A stretch of 64,000 bases of DNA from the NCBI RefSeq assembly GCF_001425705.1, contig NZ_LMDC01000001.1, positions 62,001 through 126,000 on the forward strand. Reading direction: 5' to 3'. The notes under the pieces were generated by a model. The model was not told the origin of the DNA, searched no databases, and saw nothing but the letters and a program-made list of their open reading frames with translations. How positions within the stretch are numbered: position 1 is the stretch's first letter; each line of letters starts with the position of its first letter. Shown one piece after another: positions 29,283 through 38,418 of the stretch. The DNA is from Pelomonas sp. Root1217 (GTDB lineage: Bacteria; Pseudomonadota; Gammaproteobacteria; Burkholderiales; Burkholderiaceae_C). The position numbers were made by a program, and so were the translations under genes.

Positions 29283-30047
29283 CTAGCTGAACGCCGCCAG
29301 CAATCTCTCCAATGCCACCGTGAAGGGCGTCTGCATCAAGGGCAGCGTCGCGACCATGCCGATCAGGCCAATGCTGACGGTCAGCGGGAAACCGACCGAA
29401 AACACGCCGATCTGCGGTGCGACGCGCGAAATCACGCCGAGTACGAGGTTGACGAACATCAGCATCGTGATCAGCGGCAGCGCGATCCACAGGCCGATGC
29501 TGAAGATCTCGGCGCCCCATTGCTGGGGCGTGGCCACGCGCAAGAAGGCGAAGGGCTCGCCCCCCACCGGGAAGGCGTGGAAGCTCTGGATCAATGCGTT
29601 GATCAGCAGCAGATGGCCGTTGATGGCGATGAACAGAAAGGCCACCATGCTGCCGAAGAAGCGTGCGCTGGCCGTGCCCTGGGCGCCGGTGCTGGGGTCG
29701 AAGAAGCCGGCGAAGTTCAGGCCCATCTGCAGGCCGATGATATCGCCGGCGAACTCCAGCGCCGCGAAGACGATGCGCACCGCGAAGCCCATCGACAGGC
29801 CGATCAGCAGCTGCTGAGCCACCAGCAGCGTCAGCGCGGGCAGGGAGTCCAGCGGCGTGACCGGCATCACCGGCAGCGAGGCTTGCGCGGCGACCGAGAT
29901 GAACAGGGCCAGGCCGACGCGCAGGCGCAGCGGCACATTGCGCTGGCTGAAGGTGGGCATGCCGGCGAACAGGGCCAGCGTGCGGATGAAGGGCCACAGG
30001 AGTGGGTTCAGCCAGGCGAGGAGTTGGGGTTCGGTGACGGAGAACAT
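29283..30047 (-). CDS. fliR: Flagellar export apparatus protein FliR
   Basis: Core membrane protein of the flagellar type III export gate, 254 residues with several hydrophobic helices and the family signature near LPALTLLVAQQLLIGLSMGF. ATG 30047 (MFSVTEPQLLAWL) matches the family start; the frame extends further upstream only into repeat DNA. Usually fliR directly follows fliQ, but here 678 bp of palindromic repeat lies between them. The Shine-Dalgarno is poor. Confidence 0.95.
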   Translation of the reverse strand: MFSVTEPQLLAWLNPLLWPFIRTLALFAGMPTFSQRNVPLRLRVGLALFISVAAQASLPVMPVTPLDSLPALTLLVAQQLLIGLSMGFAVRIVFAALEFAGDIIGLQMGLNFAGFFDPSTGAQGTASARFFGSMVAFLFIAINGHLLLINALIQSFHAFPVGGEPFAFLRVATPQQWGAEIFSIGLWIALPLITMLMFVNLVLGVISRVAPQIGVFSVGFPLTVSIGLIGMVATLPLMQTPFTVALERLLAAFS

Positions 30048-30102
30048 TTGGTGTTTGTTGCTCCGTTCAGGGCTTGTCGCCAGGGGGCGTGCGATTTTCG
30101 GT

Positions 30103-30696
30103 GCTTTGGGTGGGCGCCACGTTGCCGGGAGTCCGTCCCGGCGGCCGGGTAACTTTCTTCTGCGGCGCCAGAAGAAAGTCACCAAAGAAGAGGCGCCGAA
30201 CCGCACACGACCGGGGCGCCGCCACGAGCGGCGCGCGAAAACGTCCACTGCGATTCCGGGCAGACGCGACCCGCTGCGCTCTCGCTGCTGTCTTTTTGAC
30301 GACCGCCACGCATCGCCGCTTCATGCCGGTTAACGCCGGCTGCACGCCGGGCTCATCAGGCAATACCACGTCGCTGGGGCGACGCCTCGGTGGATGCTGC
30401 GCAGCGATCGCGTCGCCCGAGCGACGCTGCATTGGCTGTTCTGGTGAGCCCGGCGTGCAGCCGCGCGTTAAGCGGGCAGGTGGTGCGATGGATGGTGCAA
30501 TTGATAAGGACAGCAGCGAGAGCGCAGCGGGTCGCGTCTGCCCATTCACCGAGCGGCTGTTGCACGGCGCAGCTCGTGCATGTGGTGCTGGTGTGCGGTT
30601 CAGGGCCTCTTCTTTGGTGACTTTCTTCTGGCCCCGCAGAAGAAAGTTACCCCGCCGCCGGGCGGGACTCCCGGCACCGTGGCGCGAGCCTAAAGC
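30103..30696. repeat. ~594 bp imperfect palindrome between fliQ and fliR
   Basis: Inverted arms centred near 30400. Paired blocks are 30148-30208 with 30591-30651 (each containing an internal ACTTTCTTCTG hairpin), 30260-30292 with 30509-30541 (33 nt perfect) and 30338-30355 with 30445-30462 (18 nt perfect). Long frames are open across it on both strands (30067-30717 minus, 30074-30742 plus). I treat these as a by-product of the palindrome. No transposase is present. Confidence 0.9.
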
Positions 30697-30725
30697 AGCG
30701 GATGGGCACCAGCTCATGGCGTCAG

Positions 30726-30995
30726 CTATCCCACCACGTTAGGAATTGTCATTAGCGTGCGCTGGATGTACTCCACCAGAGTCGTCATCATCCACGGCCC
30801 AGCCACAGCAAGTGTCAGCACCGTGGCGATGACTTTGGGCACGAAGGACAACGTCGCCTCGTTGATCTGCGTAGCCGCCTGGATCACGCTGACGACGACG
30901 CCGACGAGCAGCACGACGATCAGCACCGGCGCGGCCACCAGCATCATCATGTACAGGCCTTGCTGGCCGAAGGTGAAGACTTGTTGAGCATCCAT
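30726..30995 (-). CDS. fliQ: Flagellar export apparatus protein FliQ
   Basis: An 89-residue protein with two membrane helices (LYMMMLVAAPVLIVVLLVGV and VIATVLTLAVAGPWMM), the normal size. Part of the FliPQR gate of the type III export machine. Starts 2 nt after fliP. Downstream is the large palindrome rather than fliR. Confidence 0.97.
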   Translation of the reverse strand: MDAQQVFTFGQQGLYMMMLVAAPVLIVVLLVGVVVSVIQAATQINEATLSFVPKVIATVLTLAVAGPWMMTTLVEYIQRTLMTIPNVVG

Positions 30996-30997
30996 GA

Positions 30998-31747
30998 TCA
31001 GGTCACAAACGAAGCGGCAAGAGAACCGAGAAGCAAATTCCAGCCGTCCGCCAAGACGAACAGCATCAGCTTGAAGGGCAGGGCGACGAGCACGGGCGAC
31101 AGCATCATCATGCCCAGGCTCATCAGCACGCTCGCCACGATCATGTCGATGACGAGGAAGGGGATGAAGATCAGGAAGGCGATCTGGAAGGCGCTTTTCA
31201 GCTCGCTGGTCACGAAGGCCGGTACCAGCACCTTGAAGGGCACGTCCTCGGCCTTGACGCTGGCGTCCAGCTTGGCCAGGCGCGAGAACAGGGCCACGTC
31301 GGCCTGGCGCGTCTGCTTCAGCATGAAGCCGCGCATCGGCACCTCGGCGCGCTTCAGGGCCTCGTCGAACTGGATGGTGCCGGCGCTGTAGGGCTGCCAG
31401 GCCTCGGCATAGACCTTGTCCAGCGTCGGGCTCATGACGAAGAAGGTCAGGAACAGGCTCAAGCCTACGATGACCTGGTTGGGCGGTGCGGCCTGCGTGC
31501 CCAGCGCCTGGCGCATCAGGCTCAGCACGATGGCAATGCGCGTGAACGCCGTCATCATCAGGATGACCGCCGGCAGGAAGCCCAGGGCCGTGAAGAACAG
31601 CAGCGTCTGGATCGGCACCGAGTAACTGCCGCCGGCGCCTTGGCCGATCAGCAGCGGCACCGAGGCGGGTGGCGGCTGGTTCTGTGCATAGGCGGCACCG
31701 GCCGCGAGCAGCAGGCCGGCCGTCAGCAGGGGCTTAAACCGCATCAC
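30998..31747 (-). CDS. fliP: Flagellar export apparatus protein FliP
   Basis: A 249-residue gate protein with a cleavable signal peptide (about 1-21, AAYAQ) and four membrane helices. It has the family motifs FTRIAIVLSLMRQALGTQ and PNQVIVGLSLFLTFFVM. It overlaps fliO by 14 nt and is closely followed by fliQ, so co-translation is likely. Confidence 0.97.
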   Translation of the reverse strand: MMRFKPLLTAGLLLAAGAAYAQNQPPPASVPLLIGQGAGGSYSVPIQTLLFFTALGFLPAVILMMTAFTRIAIVLSLMRQALGTQAAPPNQVIVGLSLFLTFFVMSPTLDKVYAEAWQPYSAGTIQFDEALKRAEVPMRGFMLKQTRQADVALFSRLAKLDASVKAEDVPFKVLVPAFVTSELKSAFQIAFLIFIPFLVIDMIVASVLMSLGMMMLSPVLVALPFKLMLFVLADGWNLLLGSLAASFVT

Positions 31748-32057
31748 CGCGCTCCTTGCTCAGCAGCTTGGCGAAGCTGGCGGGCGGGACCGGTTCGGCC
31801 TGGGGCGGCATCACATGCAGCGTGGTGATGTTCTGGGCGGTGGCGCCCAGCACCAGCCAGCGGCGGTCATCGCCCTGGCCGACCTCGACGACGAGGATGC
31901 GCTGGTTCGGCGCCGTGGGCAGTTGCGCCACGACACGCAGCACGCCGATGGCCGCCGCACCACCCAGCGGCGTGCGCTTGAGCAGCCACAGCGCGACCGG
32001 GATCAGCGCGACGATGCCGAGGAACCAGAGAAAGGGGAGCAGGCCGGAAGCATTCAT
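31734..32057 (-). CDS. fliO: Flagellar biosynthesis protein FliO
   Basis: A 107-residue protein with one N-terminal membrane helix (LLPFLWFLGIVALIPVALWLL) and a small cytoplasmic domain (VVAQLPTAPNQRILVVEVG, WLVLGATAQNI). It assists assembly of the FliP ring. Overlaps fliP; separated from fliN by 94 bp holding a sigma-28-like element directly before its ATG. Confidence 0.93.
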   Translation of the reverse strand: MNASGLLPFLWFLGIVALIPVALWLLKRTPLGGAAAIGVLRVVAQLPTAPNQRILVVEVGQGDDRRWLVLGATAQNITTLHVMPPQAEPVPPASFAKLLSKERGDAV

Positions 32058-32084
32058 GCCTCGGCATTCTGCGGACGGACTTGA
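32058..32084 (-). promoter_or_regulatory. Sigma-28-like element abutting the fliO start codon
   Basis: TCAAGTCC, 11 nt, GCCGAGGC, read on the minus strand, with the -10 touching the ATG. Spacing matches the other candidates, but transcription would begin inside fliO, so it could serve fliPQ or be fortuitous. Confidence 0.35.
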
Positions 32085-32151
32085 GTTGCCGAACCCCCTA
32101 AATGGCCCGGCAAACCCTTGGTTGTCCGAAGACCATGCCTCGGGCGTGGTC

Positions 32152-32598
32152 TCAAGCGGCCTTGGACAGGCGGCGCATGCGCTCCGAAGGCGTGACGATG
32201 TCCGTCAGCCGGATGCCGAACTTGTCGTTCACGACCACCACCTCGCCCTGGGCGATCAGGTAGCCGTTGACCAGCACGTCCATCGGCTCGCCGGCCAGTG
32301 CGTCCAGCTCCACGACCGAGCCCTGGGCCAGTTGCAGGATGTTCTTGATCGGGATGCGGGTGCGGCCCAACTCCACAGTCAGCTGGACGGGGATGTCCAG
32401 GATCATGTTGATGTCGTTGCCCGGCCCCGCGCCGCTGGTCGGCGTGAAGTTGGCGAAGCTGGGCGTGGACACCTGCTCCGGCACCTCGGTAACGACCTCG
32501 GTGGCGACGGAAGGCGCGGGCGCGGCCTCGGCCAGCGCTGCGGCCCATTCGGCCGCCATCGCGTCTTGTTCTTCTTGGCTGGGTGAATCAGGGCTCAT
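32152..32598 (-). CDS. fliN: Flagellar motor switch protein FliN
   Basis: C-ring component of 148 residues. An acidic N-terminal segment with Ala-rich stretches is followed by the SpoA domain (INMILDIPVQLTVELGRTRI, NILQLAQGSVVELD). Overlaps fliM by 11 nt. With FliM and FliG it forms the switch that binds phospho-CheY output. Confidence 0.97.
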   Translation of the reverse strand: MSPDSPSQEEQDAMAAEWAAALAEAAPAPSVATEVVTEVPEQVSTPSFANFTPTSGAGPGNDINMILDIPVQLTVELGRTRIPIKNILQLAQGSVVELDALAGEPMDVLVNGYLIAQGEVVVVNDKFGIRLTDIVTPSERMRRLSKAA

Positions 32599-33592
32599 GT
32601 TTGGCTCCCAACCAGCTCTCTTGAGGGCCGGTCAGCATCTTGTCGATCTTGAGGGCGTAGCGCCCGTTGGACGTGCCGTAGTGGCAGTCGAAGACGGGCA
32701 CGCCGTCCACCTTGGTCTGGATCATGGGGTCCAGGTCCAGTTCGATGAAATCACCCGGCTTGAACGCCAGCAGTTGCTCCACCGTGGCCGGCGCCGTGCC
32801 CAGTTCGGCCACCAGTTCAACTTCGGCCGATTGGATCTGGGTCTTGAGCAGATTGATCCAGCGCCGGTCCGGCTCGGAGGAGTCGCCGACCGTCGTCGAA
32901 TACAGCACGTCGCGGATGGGTTCCAGCGTCGAGTAGGGGATGCAGAAATAGATGGTGCCGCTGGTCTCGCCGATTTCCAGCGTGAAGGATGTCGACACGA
33001 CAATCTCGCTGGGGGTGGCGATGGTGGCGAACTGGGGCTGCATCTCCGAGCGCTGGTATTCCAGCTCAAGCGGATAGATGCCCTTCCAGGCCTTGTGGTA
33101 CTCGGCAAGGATGACCTCGACGATGCGGGTGATGACGCGCTGCTCGGTGGGCGAGAAGTCGCGGCCCTCGATGCGGGCGTGGAACTTGCCGATGCCGCCG
33201 AACAGGGAATCGATGACCGCGAACACCAGTGTCGGGTCGCAGACGATCAGCCCGCTGCCACGCAACGGCTTCACCGACACGATGTTGAAGTTGGTCGGGA
33301 CGACGATCTCGCGCAGGAAGGCGCTGTACTTCTGCACCTTGATGCCGCCGATGGCGACTTCCGGGCTCTTGCGGATGAAGTTGAACAGACCGACGCGGAT
33401 GTTGCGCGCGAACCGCTCGTTGATGATTTCCATCGTGGGCATGCGCCCACGAACGATGCGTTCCTGGCTGGCGAGGTTGTACTCGCGTATGCCGCCAACC
33501 TGCTCCTCTTCCTGCTCGAGCTTCTGGCTCTCGCCGGTGATGCCCTGGAGCAGTGCATCGACTTCGTCTTGGGAAAGGATCTGCTGATTCAT
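32588..33592 (-). CDS. fliM: Flagellar motor switch protein FliM
   Basis: A 334-residue switch protein. The N-terminal CheY-binding peptide is recognisable (ILSQDEVDALLQGI), followed by the CheC-like middle domain with GGIGKFHARIEGR and a C-terminal SpoA domain. Downstream of fliL with a 14-nt gap and overlapping fliN, so fliLMN form one unit. Confidence 0.98.
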   Translation of the reverse strand: MNQQILSQDEVDALLQGITGESQKLEQEEEQVGGIREYNLASQERIVRGRMPTMEIINERFARNIRVGLFNFIRKSPEVAIGGIKVQKYSAFLREIVVPTNFNIVSVKPLRGSGLIVCDPTLVFAVIDSLFGGIGKFHARIEGRDFSPTEQRVITRIVEVILAEYHKAWKGIYPLELEYQRSEMQPQFATIATPSEIVVSTSFTLEIGETSGTIYFCIPYSTLEPIRDVLYSTTVGDSSEPDRRWINLLKTQIQSAEVELVAELGTAPATVEQLLAFKPGDFIELDLDPMIQTKVDGVPVFDCHYGTSNGRYALKIDKMLTGPQESWLGAKHEP

Positions 33593-33606
33593 GGTCGAAC
33601 CAGGGC

Positions 33607-34206
33607 TTACTGGACGATGAAGTTGGAGAACAGGACTTGCGTCACGGGGCTTTCGACATGGGCCTTTTTCTTCTTTTTCTTCTTGGGCGCGTCGGCGGAC
33701 CCGGGCTCGTCTTCCTCGTCGAGCTCGATGCCCATGGGGCGCACCGACTCGCGCATGATGTCCTTGGCGAGCTTTTCCTTGCCCTCGCGGGTCAGGAGCT
33801 CGGCGGCGGTCTTGTGCGCCAGCACCATCAGCACATTGCTGCGGATGGCGGGCATGTAGGCCTTGATCTGGTCGGCGAACTTCGGGTCGTCGACCTGCAG
33901 CGTGACGCCGATCTGGGCGAAGCGGTCCACGTCCTTGTCGGCCAAGTTGACCGTGAAGGGGTCCAGCGGCACGAAGGTGGGCGGATGGTCGCTCTTGGCG
34001 TGGGCCTTGGGCTTGGCCGGGCTCTCGGTGGCGGCTTCGGCGCCGTCTTCACCGTCCTCGGCCACGGGCTTCTTCTTGAGCAGCATGACGGCCGCGCCGC
34101 CGCCCACCAGCACCAGCACCAGCACGGCGGCGAGGATGATGATGAGCTTCTTGCTGCCTGCCCTCTTGGGTACGGCAGTTTCCGCAGCAGCCGGCGCAGT
34201 CGCCAT
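33607..34206 (-). CDS. fliL: Flagellar basal body-associated protein FliL
   Basis: A 199-residue single-pass membrane protein (KKLIIILAAVLVLVLVGGGA near 18-40) with a periplasmic FliL domain that supports stator function. It has a KKKKKK run near the C-terminus, absent from most FliL and possibly in a surface loop. AAGGAG lies 5 nt before ATG 34206. The upstream gap to fliK is 134 bp. Confidence 0.94.
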   Translation of the reverse strand: MATAPAAAETAVPKRAGSKKLIIILAAVLVLVLVGGGAAVMLLKKKPVAEDGEDGAEAATESPAKPKAHAKSDHPPTFVPLDPFTVNLADKDVDRFAQIGVTLQVDDPKFADQIKAYMPAIRSNVLMVLAHKTAAELLTREGKEKLAKDIMRESVRPMGIELDEEDEPGSADAPKKKKKKKAHVESPVTQVLFSNFIVQ

Positions 34207-34340
34207 GAGCACTCCTTGAGACGTCCATCGCCCAGGCCAGCCACTGCAGGCCGTGGGCACATGCGCTCGATTATTGACCCCGGGCCCGCCGGGCAAGCGC
34301 TGATTAGCTGGAGCGAGGTGTGCCTATTTCCGCTTCAGCT

Positions 34341-35663
34341 TCAGGCAAATGTGTCGAGCAGGCCGACGGCGCGCCGGGCGGGCGCTGCCGCGGTGCCGGC
34401 GGCGATGCGCCCGCCGCCCGTCGTTGTTCGCGAACTGCGGCCGTCACCGCTGTTGCCGGCGTCGGCATCGCCGCCCTCCGAATCCTTCGGGTCCTTCTGG
34501 GCCTGCTGGAAGACGCCCCCTCCCGACAAGGTCAGGCCCTGGCTCTGCAGCGCGGCCGCCAGGTCAGGCAGGCTCTGCTCCAGCGCCTGGCGGGTTTCGG
34601 CCTGTGCGGCATGGAAGGAGACCTGGGCCTGGGAGCCGTCGATGACGATCTGCACGGCCACCGGGCCCATGTCGGCCGGGTTGAGCTGCAGTTCGGCCTG
34701 CTGCACGCCGTCCACCGCCAACAGGCTGACCCGCGCGCCAAGCTCGGGCGCGAAGGCATTGCTGTGAACGGCGGCCTGCACCTGACCCCTGGCGCTGACC
34801 GGGGCTGCGGCCGCCATGGCCGGCATGGCCTGGGCGAGCATCGCGGCGAAGCTGGTGGGGAGGGCGTCAGGCGAGGTGGCCGCGTGAGCCGTGCTGGTAT
34901 CGCCGGGGGAGGCGGCTTGCAGGGCGTCACTGAGGGTGGCCGCGCGTGCCGCCACCTTGTCGGCGGCAATGGCTTGTTCCAAGCCCTTGGCGCGAGGCGC
35001 GACGTCCTGCGAGGCGGCATCCGCGGGGCGGCGCTCGAAGGCTCCGACCGAAGCGGCGTCGGCGCCGGTACTGGCGCGGGCCGCTGATGGACTGTCGTCG
35101 TCGGCCAGGTGGTTGATGCGTCCGCGGGCGACGTGCTTGCCGCCAGGCGTGTCGTCTGCCGCGGCCTCGCTGCCCGGCAGAGCGGCCGCGACGGCCTGAG
35201 CGGCCTGAGCGGGCAGGGCTTGCTGCGTCAGACCGATGAGCTGGGTGAACTCGTCCAGGCCCGAAGTTTCTGGGCCTTGCGCGCCGTCGCCGTCGGCCGT
35301 GGCGACGGTGCTGTCGTCGCCTGCCTCGCCGCTGACGGCTTCCTGCTCGGGTTTGGCCGAGGCTGCAGCGTCAGGCGTGCGGGCCTGCGCCGGTTTGGCG
35401 GGTGCAGGCGCAGCAGCGCGGCGCGTCGTGGCTGCGGCGACAGTCGGCGCGGGCTCGTGGGTCGCCGACTCTGGTTCGCGCGGCACCGGGTCGGCGTGGG
35501 GCGGCGGCGTCGGCAACCCGGGCTGGTCGTTCAGGAATTGCGCAAAGCTCGGTCCGCCGGCCGAACCGCTGCCGGGCAGTGCGGATTGGGCGGGCTGAGA
35601 AGGTTGCGCGGAGGCCGGCAGGCCGGCCGGCTTGGGAGCGATGGTCTGCGAGGAGGCGAGCAT
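34341..35663 (-). CDS. fliK: Flagellar hook-length control protein FliK
   Basis: A 440-residue exported ruler that stops hook growth and switches export specificity. It has a long low-complexity Ala/Pro/Ser-rich N-terminal part and a conserved C-terminal hook domain (about 310-400, LNPADMGPVAVQIVIDG). Start at ATG 35663 after AGGAGGAGG. It lies 16 nt after fliJ. Confidence 0.92.
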   Translation of the reverse strand: MLASSQTIAPKPAGLPASAQPSQPAQSALPGSGSAGGPSFAQFLNDQPGLPTPPPHADPVPREPESATHEPAPTVAAATTRRAAAPAPAKPAQARTPDAAASAKPEQEAVSGEAGDDSTVATADGDGAQGPETSGLDEFTQLIGLTQQALPAQAAQAVAAALPGSEAAADDTPGGKHVARGRINHLADDDSPSAARASTGADAASVGAFERRPADAASQDVAPRAKGLEQAIAADKVAARAATLSDALQAASPGDTSTAHAATSPDALPTSFAAMLAQAMPAMAAAAPVSARGQVQAAVHSNAFAPELGARVSLLAVDGVQQAELQLNPADMGPVAVQIVIDGSQAQVSFHAAQAETRQALEQSLPDLAAALQSQGLTLSGGGVFQQAQKDPKDSEGGDADAGNSGDGRSSRTTTGGGRIAAGTAAAPARRAVGLLDTFA

Positions 35664-35679
35664 GACGGCGACCTCCTCC

Positions 35680-36135
35680 TCAGGCGTGTGCCATGCGGCG
35701 CAGGTGGGCGCGCGCGGCAAACTCGTCGGTGGCGCGCTGTTCGCTGCGCTGGGCGGCCTTGGCGGCTTCGGCCTGGCGGCGGGCGATCAGCTGGCGCAGG
35801 GCGGCGACGCGCATCTCGGCCTGGCCGAGGGCCTCGCGGGCGCGCACCTGGCGCTGATCGGCGTGGCTGGCAACATGGCCCTGCGTGTCCACGGCCTGGT
35901 CGATGCGGCGGCCAAAGCTCTGGTAGCAGCCGACGATGTCCATGGTTGCGGCCTGAGAGAAGGTCTGCGTCCAGCGCTGCTGGTAATCCTGGCGGTAGCC
36001 GGCCAGCTCACCATGCTGGGCACGGGCGGCCTGCGCCTGGGTGCTGGCGGCATGCAGGGCCTGGGCGGCGGCGTCGCGCTCGTTCTCGGCGCGTTCCAGC
36101 AGCAGGCCCAGTGTGTCTTTGGCGGGTGCACTCAT
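35680..36135 (-). CDS. fliJ: Flagellar export chaperone / stalk protein FliJ
   Basis: A 151-residue, almost wholly helical coiled-coil protein (LERAENERDAAAQALHAAS and on) that links the FliI ATPase ring to the FlhA gate. It follows fliI on the same strand after 70 bp, a gap that holds a good sigma-28-like promoter, so fliJK may have late as well as operon expression. Confidence 0.93.
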   Translation of the reverse strand: MSAPAKDTLGLLLERAENERDAAAQALHAASTQAQAARAQHGELAGYRQDYQQRWTQTFSQAATMDIVGCYQSFGRRIDQAVDTQGHVASHADQRQVRAREALGQAEMRVAALRQLIARRQAEAAKAAQRSEQRATDEFAARAHLRRMAHA

Positions 36136-36181
36136 TCAAAACTCCAGCACAGCACCCGGCCGGTGGCCTGATGCTAAAGAG

Positions 36182-36208
36182 GTATCGGCGGCCAGACCCG
36201 GAGGTTTA
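36182..36208 (-). promoter_or_regulatory. Sigma-28-like promoter for fliJK
   Basis: TAAACCTC, 11 nt, GCCGATAC on the minus strand. The first three bases of the -35 are the fliI stop codon. The -10 matches 7 of 8 bases of GCCGATAA. Confidence 0.65.
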
Positions 36209-37633
36209 GGCGCCTTGGACCACGGCCTGCAATTGGCTGACGCTGGCGTGAAGAAGTGCCGGGCTGTGCATGTCCTGCTGCAGCAGCCGCGTCATGTCGG
36301 CATGCAGGCGTACGGCCAGGTCCAGCTCAGGGTCCGCGCCCGGGGCGTAGGCGCCGAGCTGGATGAGGTCGCGGGCCTTGTTGTATTTCGCCAGAAGCTG
36401 GCGGAATCGACGCGCGGAATCGACCTGGTTTTGGGGTGCAACACTGGTCATCACCCGGGAAATGGAGCGCTCGATGTCGATAGCCGGGTAGTGGCCGGCC
36501 TCAGCCAGGTCGCGCGACAACACGATGTGGCCGTCCAGGATGCCGCGCGCCGCGTCGGCGATCGGGTCCTGCGGATCGTCGCCCTCGGTCAGCACCGTGT
36601 AGAAGGCCGTGATCGAGCCCTCGCCCGGCAGGCCGTTGCCACTGCGCTCCACCAGCTGCGGCAGCTTGGCGAAGCAGCTCGGCGGATAGCCCTTGGTGGC
36701 GGGCGGCTCGCCGATGGCCAGCGCAATCTCGCGCTGGGCCATCGCGTAGCGGGTCAGCGAATCCATCAGCAACAGCACATGGCGGCCCTGATCGCGGAAA
36801 TGTTCCGCGATCGCCGTGGCGTAGTGCGCGCCCTGCATGCGCATCAGCGGCGGCGAATCGGCGGGTGCGGCGACGACGACACTGCGCTGGCGACCCTCAA
36901 TGCCGAGGATGTCCTCGATGAATTCCTTGACTTCGCGACCGCGCTCGCCGATCAGGCCGACGACGATGACATCGGCCTGGGTGTAGCGGGCCATCATGCC
37001 CAGCAGCACCGACTTGCCGACGCCAGTGCCGGCGAACAGCCCGAGGCGCTGGCCCCGGCCGACGGTCAGCAGCGCGTTGATGGCGCGCACGCCGGTGTCC
37101 AGCGGGATGCGCACCGGGTCGCGGTCCATCGCGTTGATGGGGCGCCGCACCATGGGTTCGTTGTGGATGTCGGCCAGCTCGCCGCCGCGGTCCAGCGGGT
37201 GGCCGTGGGGGTCGACGACCCGGCCGAGGAGGCCGTCGCCCATGGGCAGGTGCAGGCCGCGGTCCTCGCCGCGCCGCCAGGGGTGCAGCGGCTGACCCAG
37301 CTGGGGAGCGAGCGGTGGCAGGTGGCGCGGTACGACGGTGGCGCCGCTGGACAGACCCTGGACCTCGTCGGTCGGCATCAGGTAGGCGCGGTCGCCCGAG
37401 AAGCCGACGACCTCGGCATTCACCGGCGCAGAGCCGCGGCGCGGGTTGTTGCCGCTGCTGGGCATCTGGATGCGGCAGACCGAGCCCATCGGCACCTTGA
37501 TGCCGGTGGCTTCCAGCACCAGGCCGGCCACGCGCACGAGCTTGCCGTGGGATTCCAGCGGCGCGGTGTTGGCGGCCAGCGTTTCGAGGTCGGCCAAGTA
37601 GCGCTGCCAGCGGTCCGTGCGGGCGGAGGTCAT
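36206..37633 (-). CDS. fliI: Flagellum-specific ATPase FliI
   Basis: Export ATPase of 475 residues, related to the F1 beta subunit. P-loop AGTGVGKS (201-208), Walker B region [18 protein letters not shown], and the type III ATPase signature [16 protein letters not shown]. It starts inside the fliH stop codon region (ATGA overlap), so FliH, its negative regulator, is made in step. Confidence 0.98.
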   Translation of the reverse strand: MTSARTDRWQRYLADLETLAANTAPLESHGKLVRVAGLVLEATGIKVPMGSVCRIQMPSSGNNPRRGSAPVNAEVVGFSGDRAYLMPTDEVQGLSSGATVVPRHLPPLAPQLGQPLHPWRRGEDRGLHLPMGDGLLGRVVDPHGHPLDRGGELADIHNEPMVRRPINAMDRDPVRIPLDTGVRAINALLTVGRGQRLGLFAGTGVGKSVLLGMMARYTQADVIVVGLIGERGREVKEFIEDILGIEGRQRSVVVAAPADSPPLMRMQGAHYATAIAEHFRDQGRHVLLLMDSLTRYAMAQREIALAIGEPPATKGYPPSCFAKLPQLVERSGNGLPGEGSITAFYTVLTEGDDPQDPIADAARGILDGHIVLSRDLAEAGHYPAIDIERSISRVMTSVAPQNQVDSARRFRQLLAKYNKARDLIQLGAYAPGADPELDLAVRLHADMTRLLQQDMHSPALLHASVSQLQAVVQGA

Positions 37634-38409
37634 TCTTCCTCGTCCTGGCGGCGGTCTTCCCAGATCGACTGCTGGCCGATGGCCGAGACGGCGTGCTGCC
37701 AGCGCGTGGCAATCGTCGCGTCGACGCTGGCGATGTCGGCATCCACCTTGACGCCGCCGCGCGGCACCTCGGGATCGGGGATGAGCTGCGCCTCGCGAGC
37801 CTGCAGTTCTTCACCGGCGCCATCGCGCACGAGCGGGTAGTCGTCCGGATGCACGCGCAGGCGCACGTGGCGCGCCGACAACTGCAGGGCCTCGACGGCA
37901 TCGTGGGCCACCCGGGCGATCAGCTCGGGGCGTTGCTCAAGCTCGCTGCGCACGACCTGGCGGGCCAGCTCGACGGCGATGCGGGCGATGGACTGGGCCA
38001 TCTCGTCTTCCAGCGCGCGCATCTCAGTGTCAAAGCCGGTCACCAACGTGCCGAGCTGCTTGCTCATCTGCTGGGCAAAGCTCTGCTTGAAGGCGTCCAG
38101 CGCAGCCATGCCATCGCGGTAGCCGTCCTGGTAGCCGCTTTGGCGGGCGGCATGCAACAGCTCGTGCGGGCTGGGCTCGGGCGGCGGGGGCGGTTCCACC
38201 GGCGCAGCGGCGGGGGACGTGGCCGGCGGGTTGCCCGGGCGCATCGGCGCGAAGGGCGAGGGCGCGGCGTTGCCCAGGTTGTCGAGGTTCCAGGCCTTGG
38301 CGCCTTGCAGCTCCTCGCCCGGGATGAAGCGGGCATAGCTGCCGCGCCGGTCGGTTTCGCGGCGATCGGGTGGCGGCACTTGCCGCGGGGGTTGGCGACC
38401 GGTGGCCAT
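37630..38409 (-). CDS. fliH: Flagellar assembly protein FliH
   Basis: A 259-residue regulator that tethers FliI to the C-ring. Pro-rich N-terminus, a central helix with [10 protein letters not shown] repeats of the Gly-x3-Gly kind and a C-terminal domain ([17 protein letters not shown]). Follows fliG by 9 nt and overlaps fliI. Confidence 0.93.
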   Translation of the reverse strand: MATGRQPPRQVPPPDRRETDRRGSYARFIPGEELQGAKAWNLDNLGNAAPSPFAPMRPGNPPATSPAAAPVEPPPPPEPSPHELLHAARQSGYQDGYRDGMAALDAFKQSFAQQMSKQLGTLVTGFDTEMRALEDEMAQSIARIAVELARQVVRSELEQRPELIARVAHDAVEALQLSARHVRLRVHPDDYPLVRDGAGEELQAREAQLIPDPEVPRGGVKVDADIASVDATIATRWQHAVSAIGQQSIWEDRRQDEEE

Positions 38410-38418
38410 GTCGCGACC

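Noticed and set aside
30067-30717. A 216-codon minus-strand ORF (and a 222-codon plus-strand ORF) across the fliQ-fliR palindrome
   Set aside because: Open on both strands because the DNA is palindromic; composed of repeat-derived peptides, not a protein fold. Kept only as a note to the bridging-ORF idea.
33660-33690. CTTTTTCTTCTTTTTCTTCTTGG run, possible sequencing error or slippage site in fliL
   Set aside because: It encodes a Lys run in frame with fliL and the protein remains intact to its normal C-terminus, so no frameshift is implied.
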